Of a stretch of 64,000 nt of DNA, positions 1 to 9,142 are shown in pieces. The DNA is from Haemophilus parainfluenzae (GTDB lineage: Bacteria > Pseudomonadota > Gammaproteobacteria > Enterobacterales > Pasteurellaceae): contig NZ_CP063110.1 of NCBI RefSeq assembly GCF_014931275.1, forward strand, positions 1,100,001 through 1,164,000, given 5' to 3'. The notes under the pieces are model-generated. The model worked only from the letters and a program-made list of their open reading frames with translations, made no database searches and had not been told where the DNA came from. Position 1 is the first letter of the stretch. Each line of letters starts with the position of its first letter. The position numbers and the translations under genes were made by a program.

Positions 1-1
1 T

Positions 2-727
<726 letters not shown>

Positions 728-746
728 TTAAATCCAGATAAAAAAG

Positions 747-774
747 AGCGGTCAATTTTGACCGCTTTTTTATT
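747..774 (+). terminator. Rho-independent terminator of murA
   Basis: An inverted repeat (AGCGGTCAA and TTGACCGCT) with a very short loop, followed by a T run. It sits 20 bases after the murA stop and just before the stop codon of the convergent yggS, so it may serve both strands. Confidence 0.8.
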
Positions 775-783
775 TTCTATCCA

Positions 784-1488
784 TTATTTTTTCGAATAAT
801 CTCTCGCCCCAAAAATGGCTGTGCCAATGCGTACCATGGTTGAACCGCATTTAATGGCACTTTGCATGTCATCGGTCATTCCCATTGAAAGCGTATCAAT
901 TTGCTGATGAGGCAAAGCGGCTTTAAGTTGTTCAAATAATTGTTCCATCTGGCTAAAAGCCGCTTCTTGTTCAGCAACATTATCTGTTGGTGCAGGGATC
1001 GCCATCAGGCCACGTAAACGTAAGTGCGGTAGATTTTCAATGTGTTTTGCAAGCTCAATCATTTCACTCGGTTGAATACCTGATTTACTGGCTTCATCAC
1101 TGATATTAATTTGAATTAAAACGTTCAAAGGCGCTTTATTGGCAGGACGTTGTTCATTTAAACGATCGGCAATTTTTGCACGTTCTAGCGTTTGCATCCA
1201 ATCGAAATGTTCAGCTACAAGACGGGTTTTATTAGATTGCAATGGGCCAATAAAATGCCATTCAAGTTGAATATTCTGTGCTTCAAAATACTGAATTTTA
1301 TCGACACCTTCTTGAACATAGTTCTCCCCAAATGCTTTTTGTCCGGCTTGGTAGGCTTCTAAAATCGCTTCATTGGGTTTCGTTTTAGAAACCGCTAATA
1401 ACGTGACCGCACTTTCAGGACGATGTGCAAGTTGAGTGGATGTTTGGATTTGTTGATGAATGGTTTCGAGTGCTTGTTGAATTGTCAT
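784..1488 (-). CDS. yggS: YggS/PLPBP family pyridoxal phosphate homeostasis protein
   Basis: Small PLP-binding TIM-barrel protein that keeps pyridoxal phosphate and amino/keto-acid pools balanced; no classical enzymatic activity is known for the family. The PLP lysine sits in the LLAVSKTKP motif near residue 38, followed by GENYVQEG, EWHFIGPLQSNK and SMGMTDDMQSAI, all family signatures. The frame can be extended upstream to a TTG, but a Shine-Dalgarno AGGAAG at 1495-1500 is best spaced from the second of two adjacent ATG codons, so I start at 1488 (234 residues, normal for the family). It is convergent with murA and divergent from the thr operon. Confidence 0.93.
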   Translation of the reverse strand: MTIQQALETIHQQIQTSTQLAHRPESAVTLLAVSKTKPNEAILEAYQAGQKAFGENYVQEGVDKIQYFEAQNIQLEWHFIGPLQSNKTRLVAEHFDWMQTLERAKIADRLNEQRPANKAPLNVLIQINISDEASKSGIQPSEMIELAKHIENLPHLRLRGLMAIPAPTDNVAEQEAAFSQMEQLFEQLKAALPHQQIDTLSMGMTDDMQSAIKCGSTMVRIGTAIFGARDYSKK

Positions 1489-1578
1489 CATTTTCTTCCT
1501 GACCAATGTAAAACTCGTTTTATTCTATACCAAAGTAATGATTTTTAGAAAAAAATCTTCATTTTTTCGATTTTATGT

Positions 1579-1607
1579 TTGACAAGCTCGCGCTTTTTCG
1601 GTATTTC
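1579..1607 (+). promoter_or_regulatory. Candidate promoter of the thr operon
   Basis: A consensus -35 TTGACA at 1579-1584 is followed after 17 bases by TATTTC at 1602-1607, which matches the -10 only in its first half. It lies about 30 bases upstream of the leader peptide start. The -35 is convincing and the -10 weak. Confidence 0.55.
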
Positions 1608-1639
1608 TAAACACATCTTTTTTTCAAGGTAAAAATACA

Positions 1640-1711
1640 ATGAAAAATAACCGCACTTTCACTATTACCACCATTATTATGACCATTACGACAATTAATG
1701 GGGCGGGTTAG
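1640..1711 (+). CDS. thrL: thr operon leader peptide
   Basis: A 23-residue peptide with 7 Thr and 5 Ile, the two amino acids whose charged tRNAs control this operon, ending in Asn-Gly-Ala-Gly like the E. coli leader. Its translation senses Thr/Ile supply: ribosome stalling on the Thr/Ile codons should allow thrABC transcription. Residues 4-7 (AsnArgThrPhe) are encoded by a complete uptake signal ACCGCACTT at 1650-1658, so the competence repeat lies in the reading frame. The start at 1640 is preceded by AAGGT at 1627-1631. It is followed by an attenuator hairpin. Confidence 0.93.
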   Translation: MKNNRTFTITTIIMTITTINGAG

Positions 1712-1766
1712 TGCGTAGCAAACAGGATCAGGAAAACCCGCATTCAGTCTAGTGCGGGTTTTTTAA
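1703..1766 (+). promoter_or_regulatory. thr attenuator: antiterminator segment and terminator
   Basis: The terminator stem pairs AAAACCCGCA (1733-1742) with TGCGGGTTTT (1753-1762) and runs into T residues. The 5' arm core AACCCGC (1735-1741) is also complementary to GCGGGTT at 1703-1709, the last codons and stop of thrL. A ribosome stalled upstream on Thr/Ile codons leaves 1703-1709 free to form the antiterminator; a ribosome at the stop codon covers it and lets the terminator form. The structures are visible in the sequence; the mechanism is by analogy with the E. coli operon. Confidence 0.88.
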
Positions 1767-1799
1767 TATTTAAAAATCACAACATCTGAGGATATTATC

Positions 1800-4247
1800 A
1801 TGCGCGTATTAAAATTTGGTGGCACTTCATTAGCCAACCCTGAGCGTTTCTCGCAAGCAGCTCAATTAATCGAAAAAGCTCATTTAGAAGAACAAGCAGC
1901 CGGTGTTTTATCCGCTCCTGCTAAAATTACTAATCATCTTGTCGCCCTCTCTGAAAAAGCCGCATTAAACCAACCAACCGATACCCACTTTAACGAAGCC
2001 ATTGAAATTTTCTATAACATCATTAATGGTTTGCACGCTGAAAATAATAAATTTGATCTTGCGGGTACCAAAGCCCTCATTGATGCAGAATTTGCCCAAA
2101 TTAAAGGTTTATTAGAAGAAATCCGCCAAGCAGGCAAAGTAGAAGATAAGGTTAAAGCAACCATTGACTGCCGTGGTGAAAAATTATCGATTGCCATGAT
2201 GAAAGCGTGGTTTGAAGCTCGTGGATACAATGTTCACATTGTTGATCCAGTTAAACAATTATTAGCGCAGGGCGGTTACTTAGAATCTTCAGTTGATATT
2301 GAAGAATCTATAAAACGCGTTGATGCGAAAAGTATCGGAAAGGATAAAGTTGTCTTAATGGCAGGTTTTACCGCTTGTAATGACAAAGGCGAATTAGTGT
2401 TATTAGGTCGTAACGGTTCTGATTATTCAGCCGCTTGTTTAGCCGCTTGTTTAGATGCGTCTGTTTGCGAAATCTGGACTGATGTAGACGGCGTTTATAC
2501 TTGTGATCCACGTTTAGTGCCAGATGCACGTTTATTACCAAGCCTTTCTTATCGTGAAGCAATGGAGCTTTCTTATTTTGGTGCGAAAGTGATCCATCCA
2601 CGTACAATTGGTCCATTATTACCAAAACAAATCCCTTGTGTGATTAAAAACACCGGTAATTCATCTGCACCAGGTTCAATAATCGATGGTCATGTGAAAT
2701 CTGAAGGGTTACAGGTGAAAGGGATTACTAACCTTGATAACGTGGCAATGTTCAATGTTTCAGGCCCAGGTATGCAAGGTATGGTGGGAATGGCCGCTCG
2801 TGTCTTCTCTGCCATGTCGAAAGCAGGGATTTCGGTCATTTTAATCACGCAGTCTTCTTCTGAATACAGCATCAGTTTCTGTGTGCCAGTGAAATCAGCG
2901 GATGCTGCGAAAGCAATCTTAGAACAAGAGTTTGCTGCAGAATTAAAAGCCCATGAATTAGAACCGATTGAAGTTGCAAAAGATCTTTCTATTATCTCTG
3001 TTGTGGGCGATGGCATGAAACAAGCTAAGGGTATCGCAGCTCGTTTCTTCTCTGCATTGGCTCAAGCGAATATCAGCCTAGTCGCGATTGCACAAGGTTC
3101 TTCTGAGCGTTCAATTTCAGCGGTAGTGGCGCAAAATAAAGCGATTGAAGCTGTGAAAGCGACTCACCAAGCCCTTTTTAATAATAAGAAGGTCGTCGAT
3201 ATGTTTCTAGTCGGCGTAGGTGGGGTAGGCAGTGAATTGATTGAACAAATCAAACAACAAAAAGAGTACCTTGCAAAGAAGGATATTGAGATCCGTGTTT
3301 GTGCCTTAGCGAATTCAACAAAAATGCTTTTAAATGAAAACGGATTGAATTTAGATAATTGGAAAGCTGATCTTGAAAATGCAACCCAACCTTCTGATTT
3401 CGATGTGTTGTTATCTTTCATTAAATTACATCACGTAGTGAATCCAGTCTTTGTCGATTGTACAACGGCTGAATCGGTCGCAGGACTTTATGCGCGAGCG
3501 TTAAAAGAAGGCTTCCATGTGGTAACACCAAACAAAAAAGCGAATACCCGTGAATTAGCCTATTACCATGAATTACGTCGTAATGCACAAGCAAGCCAAC
3601 ATAAATTCTTATACGAAACTAACGTAGGGGCAGGCTTACCGGTTATCGAAAACTTACAGAACTTATTGGCTGCAGGTGATGAACTTGAGTATTTTGAAGG
3701 CATTTTATCAGGCTCACTTTCTTTCATCTTCGGCAAATTAGAAGAAGGACTTTCTCTTTCAGAAGTGACCGCACTTGCTCGTGAAAAAGGCTTTACAGAA
3801 CCCGATCCTCGTGATGATTTATCGGGTCAAGATGTGGCGCGTAAATTGCTTATTTTAGCGCGTGAAGCGGGTCTAGAACTTGAGCTTTCCGATGTGGAAG
3901 TTGAAGGCGTGTTACCGAAAGGCTTCTCTGAAGGCAAATCAGCGGATGAATTTATGGCGATGTTGCCACAATTGGATGCGGAATTTAAAGCACGCGTTGA
4001 AGCCGCGAAAGCAGAAGGAAAAGTATTGCGCTATGTAGGCCAAATTAAAGATGGCCACTGCAAAGTATCAATCATTGCCGTAGATCAAAATAATCCATTG
4101 TATAAGGTGAAAGACGGTGAAAACGCCCTTGCATTCTATACGCGTTATTATCAACCAATTCCGTTGCTATTACGTGGTTACGGTGCAGGTAATGCAGTAA
4201 CTGCAGCAGGCATCTTTGCGGATATTTTAAGAACATTACATCACTAA
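1800..4247 (+). CDS. thrA: Bifunctional aspartokinase I/homoserine dehydrogenase I
   Basis: Catalyses the first and third steps of the aspartate pathway towards threonine: phosphorylation of aspartate and NAD(P)H-dependent reduction of aspartate semialdehyde. At 815 residues it is a standard ThrA fusion. The N-terminal kinase begins with KFGGTS (residues 5-10); two ACT-type regulatory segments lie about residues 315-460 ([17 protein letters not shown] and a second VVGDGMKQ repeat), the usual site of threonine feedback. The dehydrogenase starts with a Rossmann motif [13 protein letters not shown] near residue 467 and contains NVGAGLPVI. It is the first structural gene after the attenuator and is spaced 12 bases from thrB. 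Confidence 0.97.
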   Translation: MRVLKFGGTSLANPERFSQAAQLIEKAHLEEQAAGVLSAPAKITNHLVALSEKAALNQPTDTHFNEAIEIFYNIINGLHAENNKFDLAGTKALIDAEFAQIKGLLEEIRQAGKVEDKVKATIDCRGEKLSIAMMKAWFEARGYNVHIVDPVKQLLAQGGYLESSVDIEESIKRVDAKSIGKDKVVLMAGFTACNDKGELVLLGRNGSDYSAACLAACLDASVCEIWTDVDGVYTCDPRLVPDARLLPSLSYREAMELSYFGAKVIHPRTIGPLLPKQIPCVIKNTGNSSAPGSIIDGHVKSEGLQVKGITNLDNVAMFNVSGPGMQGMVGMAARVFSAMSKAGISVILITQSSSEYSISFCVPVKSADAAKAILEQEFAAELKAHELEPIEVAKDLSIISVVGDGMKQAKGIAARFFSALAQANISLVAIAQGSSERSISAVVAQNKAIEAVKATHQALFNNKKVVDMFLVGVGGVGSELIEQIKQQKEYLAKKDIEIRVCALANSTKMLLNENGLNLDNWKADLENATQPSDFDVLLSFIKLHHVVNPVFVDCTTAESVAGLYARALKEGFHVVTPNKKANTRELAYYHELRRNAQASQHKFLYETNVGAGLPVIENLQNLLAAGDELEYFEGILSGSLSFIFGKLEEGLSLSEVTALAREKGFTEPDPRDDLSGQDVARKLLILAREAGLELELSDVEVEGVLPKGFSEGKSADEFMAMLPQLDAEFKARVEAAKAEGKVLRYVGQIKDGHCKVSIIAVDQNNPLYKVKDGENALAFYTRYYQPIPLLLRGYGAGNAVTAAGIFADILRTLHH

Positions 4248-4259
4248 AAAGGACATAAC

Positions 4260-5204
4260 ATGTTAAGAATTTATGCTCCCGCATCGAGTGCAAATATTAG
4301 TGTAGGGTTTGACACATTAGGCGCAGCCATTTCACCGATTGATGGTTCATTATTAGGTGATGTCGTACAGATTGAGTCTATTCCAAGTGGTTTTGAGCTT
4401 GAAAGTTCGGGCTATTTTGTGCGTAAATTGCCAAAAGAGCCGCAAAAAAATATCGTGTATCAGGCCTATGTACTGTTTAGTGAGCAATTAAAATTACGCA
4501 ATGTGAGAGTCAAACCATTGCGTTTGATCCTTGAGAAAAATATGCCGATTGGTTCGGGATTAGGCTCAAGTGCCTGTTCTATTGTGGCTGCATTAGTGGC
4601 ATTAAATAAATTCCACGATGAACCATTCTCAAAAATGGAATTGTTAGAGATGATGGGAGAGCTAGAAGGTCGTATTTCAGGTTCGATCCATTATGATAAC
4701 GTTGCGCCTTGCTATCTTGGCGGTGTGCAGTTTATGGTACAATCTCTCGGTAACATTTGCCAAAAACTGCCATTTTTTGATAATTGGTATTGGGTCTTAG
4801 CCTATCCAGGCATTGAGGTTTCAACCGCTGAAGCACGCGCAATTTTACCGAAAAGCTACACGCGCCAAGATGTGATTTCTCATGGTCGTCATTTAGGTGG
4901 CTTTGTGCATGCATGTCACACGCATCAAGAAAACCTTGCAGCGATGATGATGAAAGATGTGATTGCGGAACCTTATCGTGAAGCTTTATTACCAAATTTC
5001 GCAGAAGTGAAACAAGCTACTCGTGATTTAGGCGCGTTAGCGACCGGTATTTCAGGCTCTGGCCCAACGATTTTCTCCATTGCACCTGATTTGCAAACCG
5101 CAACAAAACTGGCAACTTATTTAGAAAATCATTATTTACAAAACAATGAAGGTTTTGTGCATGTTTGTAAGGTCGATAATGATGGCGCGAGAGAGCTAGG
5201 TTAA
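4260..5204 (+). CDS. thrB: Homoserine kinase
   Basis: GHMP-family kinase that phosphorylates L-homoserine with ATP, giving the substrate of threonine synthase. The 314-residue length is normal. The N-terminal [15 protein letters not shown] and the ATP-binding loop [17 protein letters not shown] (about residues 96-112) are diagnostic; a C-terminal [12 protein letters not shown] loop completes the GHMP signature. It follows thrA by 12 bases and is almost certainly cotranscribed and coupled to it. Confidence 0.97.
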   Translation: MLRIYAPASSANISVGFDTLGAAISPIDGSLLGDVVQIESIPSGFELESSGYFVRKLPKEPQKNIVYQAYVLFSEQLKLRNVRVKPLRLILEKNMPIGSGLGSSACSIVAALVALNKFHDEPFSKMELLEMMGELEGRISGSIHYDNVAPCYLGGVQFMVQSLGNICQKLPFFDNWYWVLAYPGIEVSTAEARAILPKSYTRQDVISHGRHLGGFVHACHTHQENLAAMMMKDVIAEPYREALLPNFAEVKQATRDLGALATGISGSGPTIFSIAPDLQTATKLATYLENHYLQNNEGFVHVCKVDNDGARELG

Positions 5205-5221
5205 ACAACAAATCGCTTTTA

Positions 5222-5243
5222 TCCCCTCTTTTATAAGAGGGGA
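5222..5243 (+). other. thrB-thrC intercistronic hairpin
   Basis: A perfect 9-bp stem (TCCCCTCTT and AAGAGGGGA) with a TTAT loop lies in the 78-base gap between thrB and thrC. No T run follows, so it is not a convincing terminator; it could be an RNA-processing or stability element. Confidence 0.7.
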
Positions 5244-5282
5244 ATAACATTTTATTAAAACTCTATAATTAACGGATATACA

Positions 5283-6557
5283 ATGAATTTGTACAATATC
5301 AAACACCCTGAAGAACAAGTAAATTTTGCTCAAGCAGTACGTCAAGGGCTTGGCAAAGATCAAGGTTTGTTCTTTCCAGAAACGATCCCCGCTTTAACCA
5401 ATATTGATGAGTTATTAGCCTTACCATTGGTTGAACGTAGCCAAAAAATTCTTGGCGCCTTAATCGGTGAAGAATTGTCGAAAGCCACTTTGGATGCGAT
5501 GGTAAAAAATGCATTTACTTTTCCAGCACCATTAGAAAAAGTGGAAGACAATATTTATGCCCTTGAGTTATTCCACGGTCCAACTTTAGCATTTAAAGAC
5601 TTCGGTGGTCGCTTTATGGCGCAGGCGCTTGCTGCAGTGCGTGGTGATGGTAAAATCACTATTTTAACAGCGACATCTGGTGATACCGGTGCGGCAGTTG
5701 CCCATGCATTTTATGGGTTGGAAAATATCAATGTCGTGATTTTATATCCGAAAGGCAAAATCAGCCCATTACAAGAAAAATTATTCTGTACTTTAGGTGG
5801 GAATATCCGCACTGTTGCAATTAATGGCGATTTCGATGCGTGCCAAGCGTTAGTCAAACAAGCGTTTGATGACGCAGAACTGCGTCAAGCGATTGGTTTA
5901 AACTCAGCAAACTCCATTAATATTAGCCGTTTATTGGCGCAAGTTTGTTATTACTTTGAAGCGGTCGCGCAGTTACCAAAAGAAAAACGTGATAATGTCG
6001 TGGTTTCTGTACCAAGTGGTAACTTTGGTAACTTAACGGCTGGTTTAATTGCAAAAACATTAGGTTTACCAATTAAACGCTTTATTGCATCAACCAATGC
6101 GAACGACACAGTGCCACGTTATTTAGAATCAGGTAACTGGGCACCTAAAGCGACGGTAGCCACGCTTTCGAATGCGATGGATGTAAGTCGTCCGAACAAC
6201 TGGCCACGTGTAGAAGAACTATTCAAACGTAATGGCTGGAATTTAAGTGATTTAGGTTCAGGTATGTTAAGCGATGGCGAAACAGAAGAAACCTTAAAAG
6301 CGATGTACGCAAAAGGTTATTTGTGTGAACCACACGGTGCGATCGCCTATCAAGTATTGAAAGACCAACTTAAAGCGGATGAAACCGGTATTTTCTTATG
6401 CACGGCACATCCTGCGAAATTTAAAGAGTCTGTAGAGCGTATTCTTTCGCTCGATCTTCCATTGCCAGAAGCCTTGGATAAACACAATAAATTACCATTA
6501 CTTTCTGATGAAATGGATGACGATTTTGCACAATTACGTGCATATTTGTTGAAATAA
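5283..6557 (+). CDS. thrC: Threonine synthase
   Basis: PLP enzyme that converts O-phosphohomoserine to threonine, the last step of the pathway encoded by this operon. The 424 residues match the enterobacterial type. The PLP lysine is in HGPTLAFKDFGGRF (near residue 107), followed by TATSGDTGAAVAHAF and the phosphate-binding SVPSGNFGNLTAG loop. It is separated from thrB by 78 bases holding a hairpin and ends at a strong uptake-signal terminator, closing the operon. Confidence 0.97.
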   Translation: MNLYNIKHPEEQVNFAQAVRQGLGKDQGLFFPETIPALTNIDELLALPLVERSQKILGALIGEELSKATLDAMVKNAFTFPAPLEKVEDNIYALELFHGPTLAFKDFGGRFMAQALAAVRGDGKITILTATSGDTGAAVAHAFYGLENINVVILYPKGKISPLQEKLFCTLGGNIRTVAINGDFDACQALVKQAFDDAELRQAIGLNSANSINISRLLAQVCYYFEAVAQLPKEKRDNVVVSVPSGNFGNLTAGLIAKTLGLPIKRFIASTNANDTVPRYLESGNWAPKATVATLSNAMDVSRPNNWPRVEELFKRNGWNLSDLGSGMLSDGETEETLKAMYAKGYLCEPHGAIAYQVLKDQLKADETGIFLCTAHPAKFKESVERILSLDLPLPEALDKHNKLPLLSDEMDDDFAQLRAYLLK

Positions 6558-6560
6558 TAA

Positions 6561-6594
6561 AAAAGTGCGGTTGATTTTGACCGCACTTTTGTTT
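6561..6594 (+). terminator. Terminator of the thr operon (paired uptake signals)
   Basis: Two uptake signals face each other (AAAAGTGCGGT at 6561-6571 and ACCGCACTTTT at 6580-6590), making an 11-bp stem with A and T tracts on either side. It lies between the convergent thrC and PTS genes; the minus-strand gene stops 44 bases further on, so it may act on both strands. Confidence 0.85.
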
Positions 6595-6637
6595 TGTTAC
6601 TCAAAAGGGCAGGATAAACGCCCTTTATTTTTAGGAA

Positions 6638-8131
6638 TTAATCTTCTTTTCCTAAGATTTGATTCACTTCACTCTTATAGAGTACGGCTTTGGCACCGAA
6701 AATGGCTTGTACGCCACCGCCGACTTCAAGCACATCAATCGCACCTAATTTTTTCAATGTGGCTTTATCAACGGCTTTGACATCCTTAACAGAAACACGT
6801 AAGCGAGTAATACACGCATCCACGTTTTCAATATTTTCAGCACTACCTAATGCTGCAATAATTTTATGTGCATTTTCAGTAAGTGAACTTGTTTCTTGTT
6901 CTACATTTTCTTCGGTTTCTTCACCGCGTCCTGGCGTCATCACATTAAAGATGCGAATCAAGAAAACGAAAGAGAAATAATAGAGCAGCGCCCAAGGAAT
7001 TCCCACGAAAATGACACGCAACCAATGGGTATTTTCATCACCTTGTAAGATACCGAAGAGCAAGAAATCAATAAAACCACCAGAGAAAGTATTCCCGATA
7101 GAGATATTTAAATAATCGGCAATAAAGAAAGATACACCGTCTAAGAATGCGTGGAATACATAAAGCCATGGTGCAACAAACAAGAACATAAACTCGATAG
7201 GTTCAGTAATGCCGGTAATGAATGATGTTAGGGCTGCACCAAGGAATAAACCACCAATTTGTGCACGACGTTTTTTCGGTACACAGTGATACATGGCTAA
7301 ACAGGCAGCTGGTAAGCCAAACATCATGGTATCAAAACGGCCGGCAAAGAAACGCGTCCCTTCAGTAAATAAACCATGGTGATTTGGATCTGCTAATTGA
7401 GCAAAAAAGATTTTTTGCGCACCAACGATCATCTCACCATTGACCATTTCCACACCACCTAATTCAGAATACCAAAATAGTGGGTAAATCATGTGATGTA
7501 AGCCAACCGCGCCAGATAATCGCATTAAGAAACCGTATAAGAATGTTCCAAAGGTTCCCATGGAGGCGATGCTTTTACCTGCAGAAACGAGCCATTGTTG
7601 GAAAGTTGGCCAAATGAGGAAGAAAACTAATCCAACGAAAATAGCTGAAAAAGCAGTCACAATTGGCACAAAGCGAGACCCACCAAAGAAACCTAATACT
7701 TGTGGTAATTGGATGTTGTGATAGCGATTGTGTAATTTAACGGTAATCAAGCCCATCACCAATGCACCAATCACACCCGTATCGATGCTTTTTACATCAG
7801 GAGAGAAAATCGGAATTAATGCGGCAATGGTACCCGTCATAATGAGATAACCGACAACCGCAGCGAGAGCAGCCACGCCTTTGTCACGTTTGGCTAGGCC
7901 AATACCTAAACCGATACACAATAATAAGGCTAAATTAGCGAACACCACGCTACCAGCTGCAGACATAATCTGAAACAGACCTTGCAGTGCCTCATTATTT
8001 AAAATTGGATAGGCTTGCACCGTTGCTTTATTGGAAAGTGCACCACCGATCCCGAGTAAAAGACCCGCAGCAGGCAAAATAGCAATTGGCAACATGAATG
8101 CTTTACCGACTTGTTGAAGTTGTTTAAACAT
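6638..8131 (-). CDS. PTS glucose/maltose-family transporter, IIC-IIB fusion
   Basis: Inner-membrane permease that imports and phosphorylates a hexose or maltose-type sugar with phosphate from HPr/IIA. The N-terminal IIC part (about residues 1-380) has many membrane segments and the GITEPIEFMFLFVAP motif; the C-terminal IIB domain carries the phospho-cysteine in CITRLR (Cys440). No IIA domain is fused, so IIA-glucose from elsewhere is needed. Details such as SIDTGVIGALVMG, FFGGSRFVPI and GLPAACLAMYHC resemble E. coli MalX as much as PtsG, so substrate is undecided. Start at 8131 has an excellent GGAGGT site. A perfect CRP box lies upstream. It is a single-gene transcript. Confidence 0.93.
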   Translation of the reverse strand: MFKQLQQVGKAFMLPIAILPAAGLLLGIGGALSNKATVQAYPILNNEALQGLFQIMSAAGSVVFANLALLLCIGLGIGLAKRDKGVAALAAVVGYLIMTGTIAALIPIFSPDVKSIDTGVIGALVMGLITVKLHNRYHNIQLPQVLGFFGGSRFVPIVTAFSAIFVGLVFFLIWPTFQQWLVSAGKSIASMGTFGTFLYGFLMRLSGAVGLHHMIYPLFWYSELGGVEMVNGEMIVGAQKIFFAQLADPNHHGLFTEGTRFFAGRFDTMMFGLPAACLAMYHCVPKKRRAQIGGLFLGAALTSFITGITEPIEFMFLFVAPWLYVFHAFLDGVSFFIADYLNISIGNTFSGGFIDFLLFGILQGDENTHWLRVIFVGIPWALLYYFSFVFLIRIFNVMTPGRGEETEENVEQETSSLTENAHKIIAALGSAENIENVDACITRLRVSVKDVKAVDKATLKKLGAIDVLEVGGGVQAIFGAKAVLYKSEVNQILGKED

Positions 8132-8184
8132 AGAACCTCCTGAGATTACTTTTTCGAAATGTAACGTATTTGAAGGGAAAAATC

Positions 8185-8200
8185 TGTGAAACCGCTCACA
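8185..8200. promoter_or_regulatory. CRP box upstream of the PTS gene
   Basis: TGTGA-AACCGC-TCACA is a perfect match to the two half-sites of the cAMP-CRP consensus. It lies 54 bases upstream of the start codon of the minus-strand PTS gene, so activation under sugar limitation is likely. It is also about 40 bases upstream of the -35 of the divergent gene. Confidence 0.85.
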
Positions 8201-8241
8201 GTTTCAATCTAACACCTTGCTTTGATGAGTTTTAGCTTATG

Positions 8242-8270
8242 TTGGCGTGTGGTGGATTTCCTTTTATAAT
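8242..8270 (+). promoter_or_regulatory. Promoter of the phosphopantetheinyl transferase gene
   Basis: TTGGCG at 8242-8247, 17 bases, then a perfect TATAAT at 8265-8270. Transcription would start near 8277, downstream of the GTG at 8247, which is why I place the gene start at 8304. Confidence 0.65.
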
Positions 8271-8303
8271 GCAATCAAACTTGCGTGTTTATTCATTATT
8301 TTT

Positions 8304-9014
8304 ATGACAACTTTTATTGCTTACGCCAATATTCAACAACCTTTTCCTTTTAATGAAATTCCTAGGGAGCTCGTCCTTGAGAATTTGCATACGGAACCGA
8401 AGGGGAATTCTCGGATAACGCAACGACATCAATGTCGTCGATTGGCGCATTTTTTACTTTGGCAGTTGCTAAAAACAGCGGAAAAATCAACCGCACTTTT
8501 AGGGCGAATTTATCGTACACAAAGTGACAGACCACAATTTCCCGTCGAGAATATTGATTTTAATATTAGTCACTCTGGTGATTGGGTTGCTGTATTGCTG
8601 CATATTAATGAATCAGAAAAAAGTGCGGTCGGTATTGATATTGAATTTCCCAAAAAACGGAATTTTTCTGCGCTCATGGCTCATTTTGCGCCACAAGCAG
8701 AACAAGATTGGTTTGCTAAACAACCTGATGCAGACCAGGCCTTTTATCGTTGTTGGTGTTTGCGTGAAGCTGTATTGAAATCACAAGGCGTAGGCATAGT
8801 GAAGTTATCAAGTGTGACGCATTTGCCTGAACCACAACAGATCTATTCAGATTATTGTCCGAAAGGTGAGTTGATCTTTACGGATGAATTGCCTTTTTAC
8901 TTTGCGGCATTTATAAATCAGTCAAAAATTCAACCGCACTATTATCAGTGGGATGGAAAAAAATTACTCGAAAAAAATATAAAAAATTCCTTGATTTACC
9001 AAGTAAATGAATAA
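8304..9014 (+). CDS. 4'-phosphopantetheinyl transferase superfamily protein
   Basis: Transfers the 4'-phosphopantetheine arm of CoA to a carrier-protein serine. About 236 residues, the size of Sfp-type enzymes. Diagnostic parts are FNISHSGDWVAV, the Mg-binding GIDIEFP motif and WCLREAVLKSQGVGI (the W-x-x-(K/R)EA-x-x-K motif). The open frame extends upstream to GTG at 8247, but that codon precedes the predicted transcription start, so ATG 8304 is preferred; no strong ribosome site is visible for either. The target is unknown: AcpS normally serves fatty acid synthesis, so this may be a second PPTase. It lies directly before hflK, an arrangement I recall from H. influenzae. Confidence 0.88.
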   Translation: MTTFIAYANIQQPFPFNEIPRELVLENLHTEPKGNSRITQRHQCRRLAHFLLWQLLKTAEKSTALLGRIYRTQSDRPQFPVENIDFNISHSGDWVAVLLHINESEKSAVGIDIEFPKKRNFSALMAHFAPQAEQDWFAKQPDADQAFYRCWCLREAVLKSQGVGIVKLSSVTHLPEPQQIYSDYCPKGELIFTDELPFYFAAFINQSKIQPHYYQWDGKKLLEKNIKNSLIYQVNE

Positions 9015-9017
9015 AAG

Positions 9018-9048
9018 AAAATCCTTGAAAATATTCAAGGATTTTTTA
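9018..9048 (+). terminator. Terminator of the phosphopantetheinyl transferase gene
   Basis: AAATCCTTGAA pairs with TTCAAGGATTT around a short loop, followed by a T run at 9042-9047, starting a few bases after the stop codon. Confidence 0.85.
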
Positions 9049-9142
9049 TTTTATAAAACTTGATTCGCCACTTGTATTTTCATAGACTAACCCCATTTAT
9101 TTCGATAAACTCATTAAAATTTTTAGACAAATGGAGAACGTA

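Noticed and set aside
2368..2625. Antisense frames inside thrA and other core genes
   Set aside because: They mirror the codon pattern of the real gene on the opposite strand and show no start signals or domains.
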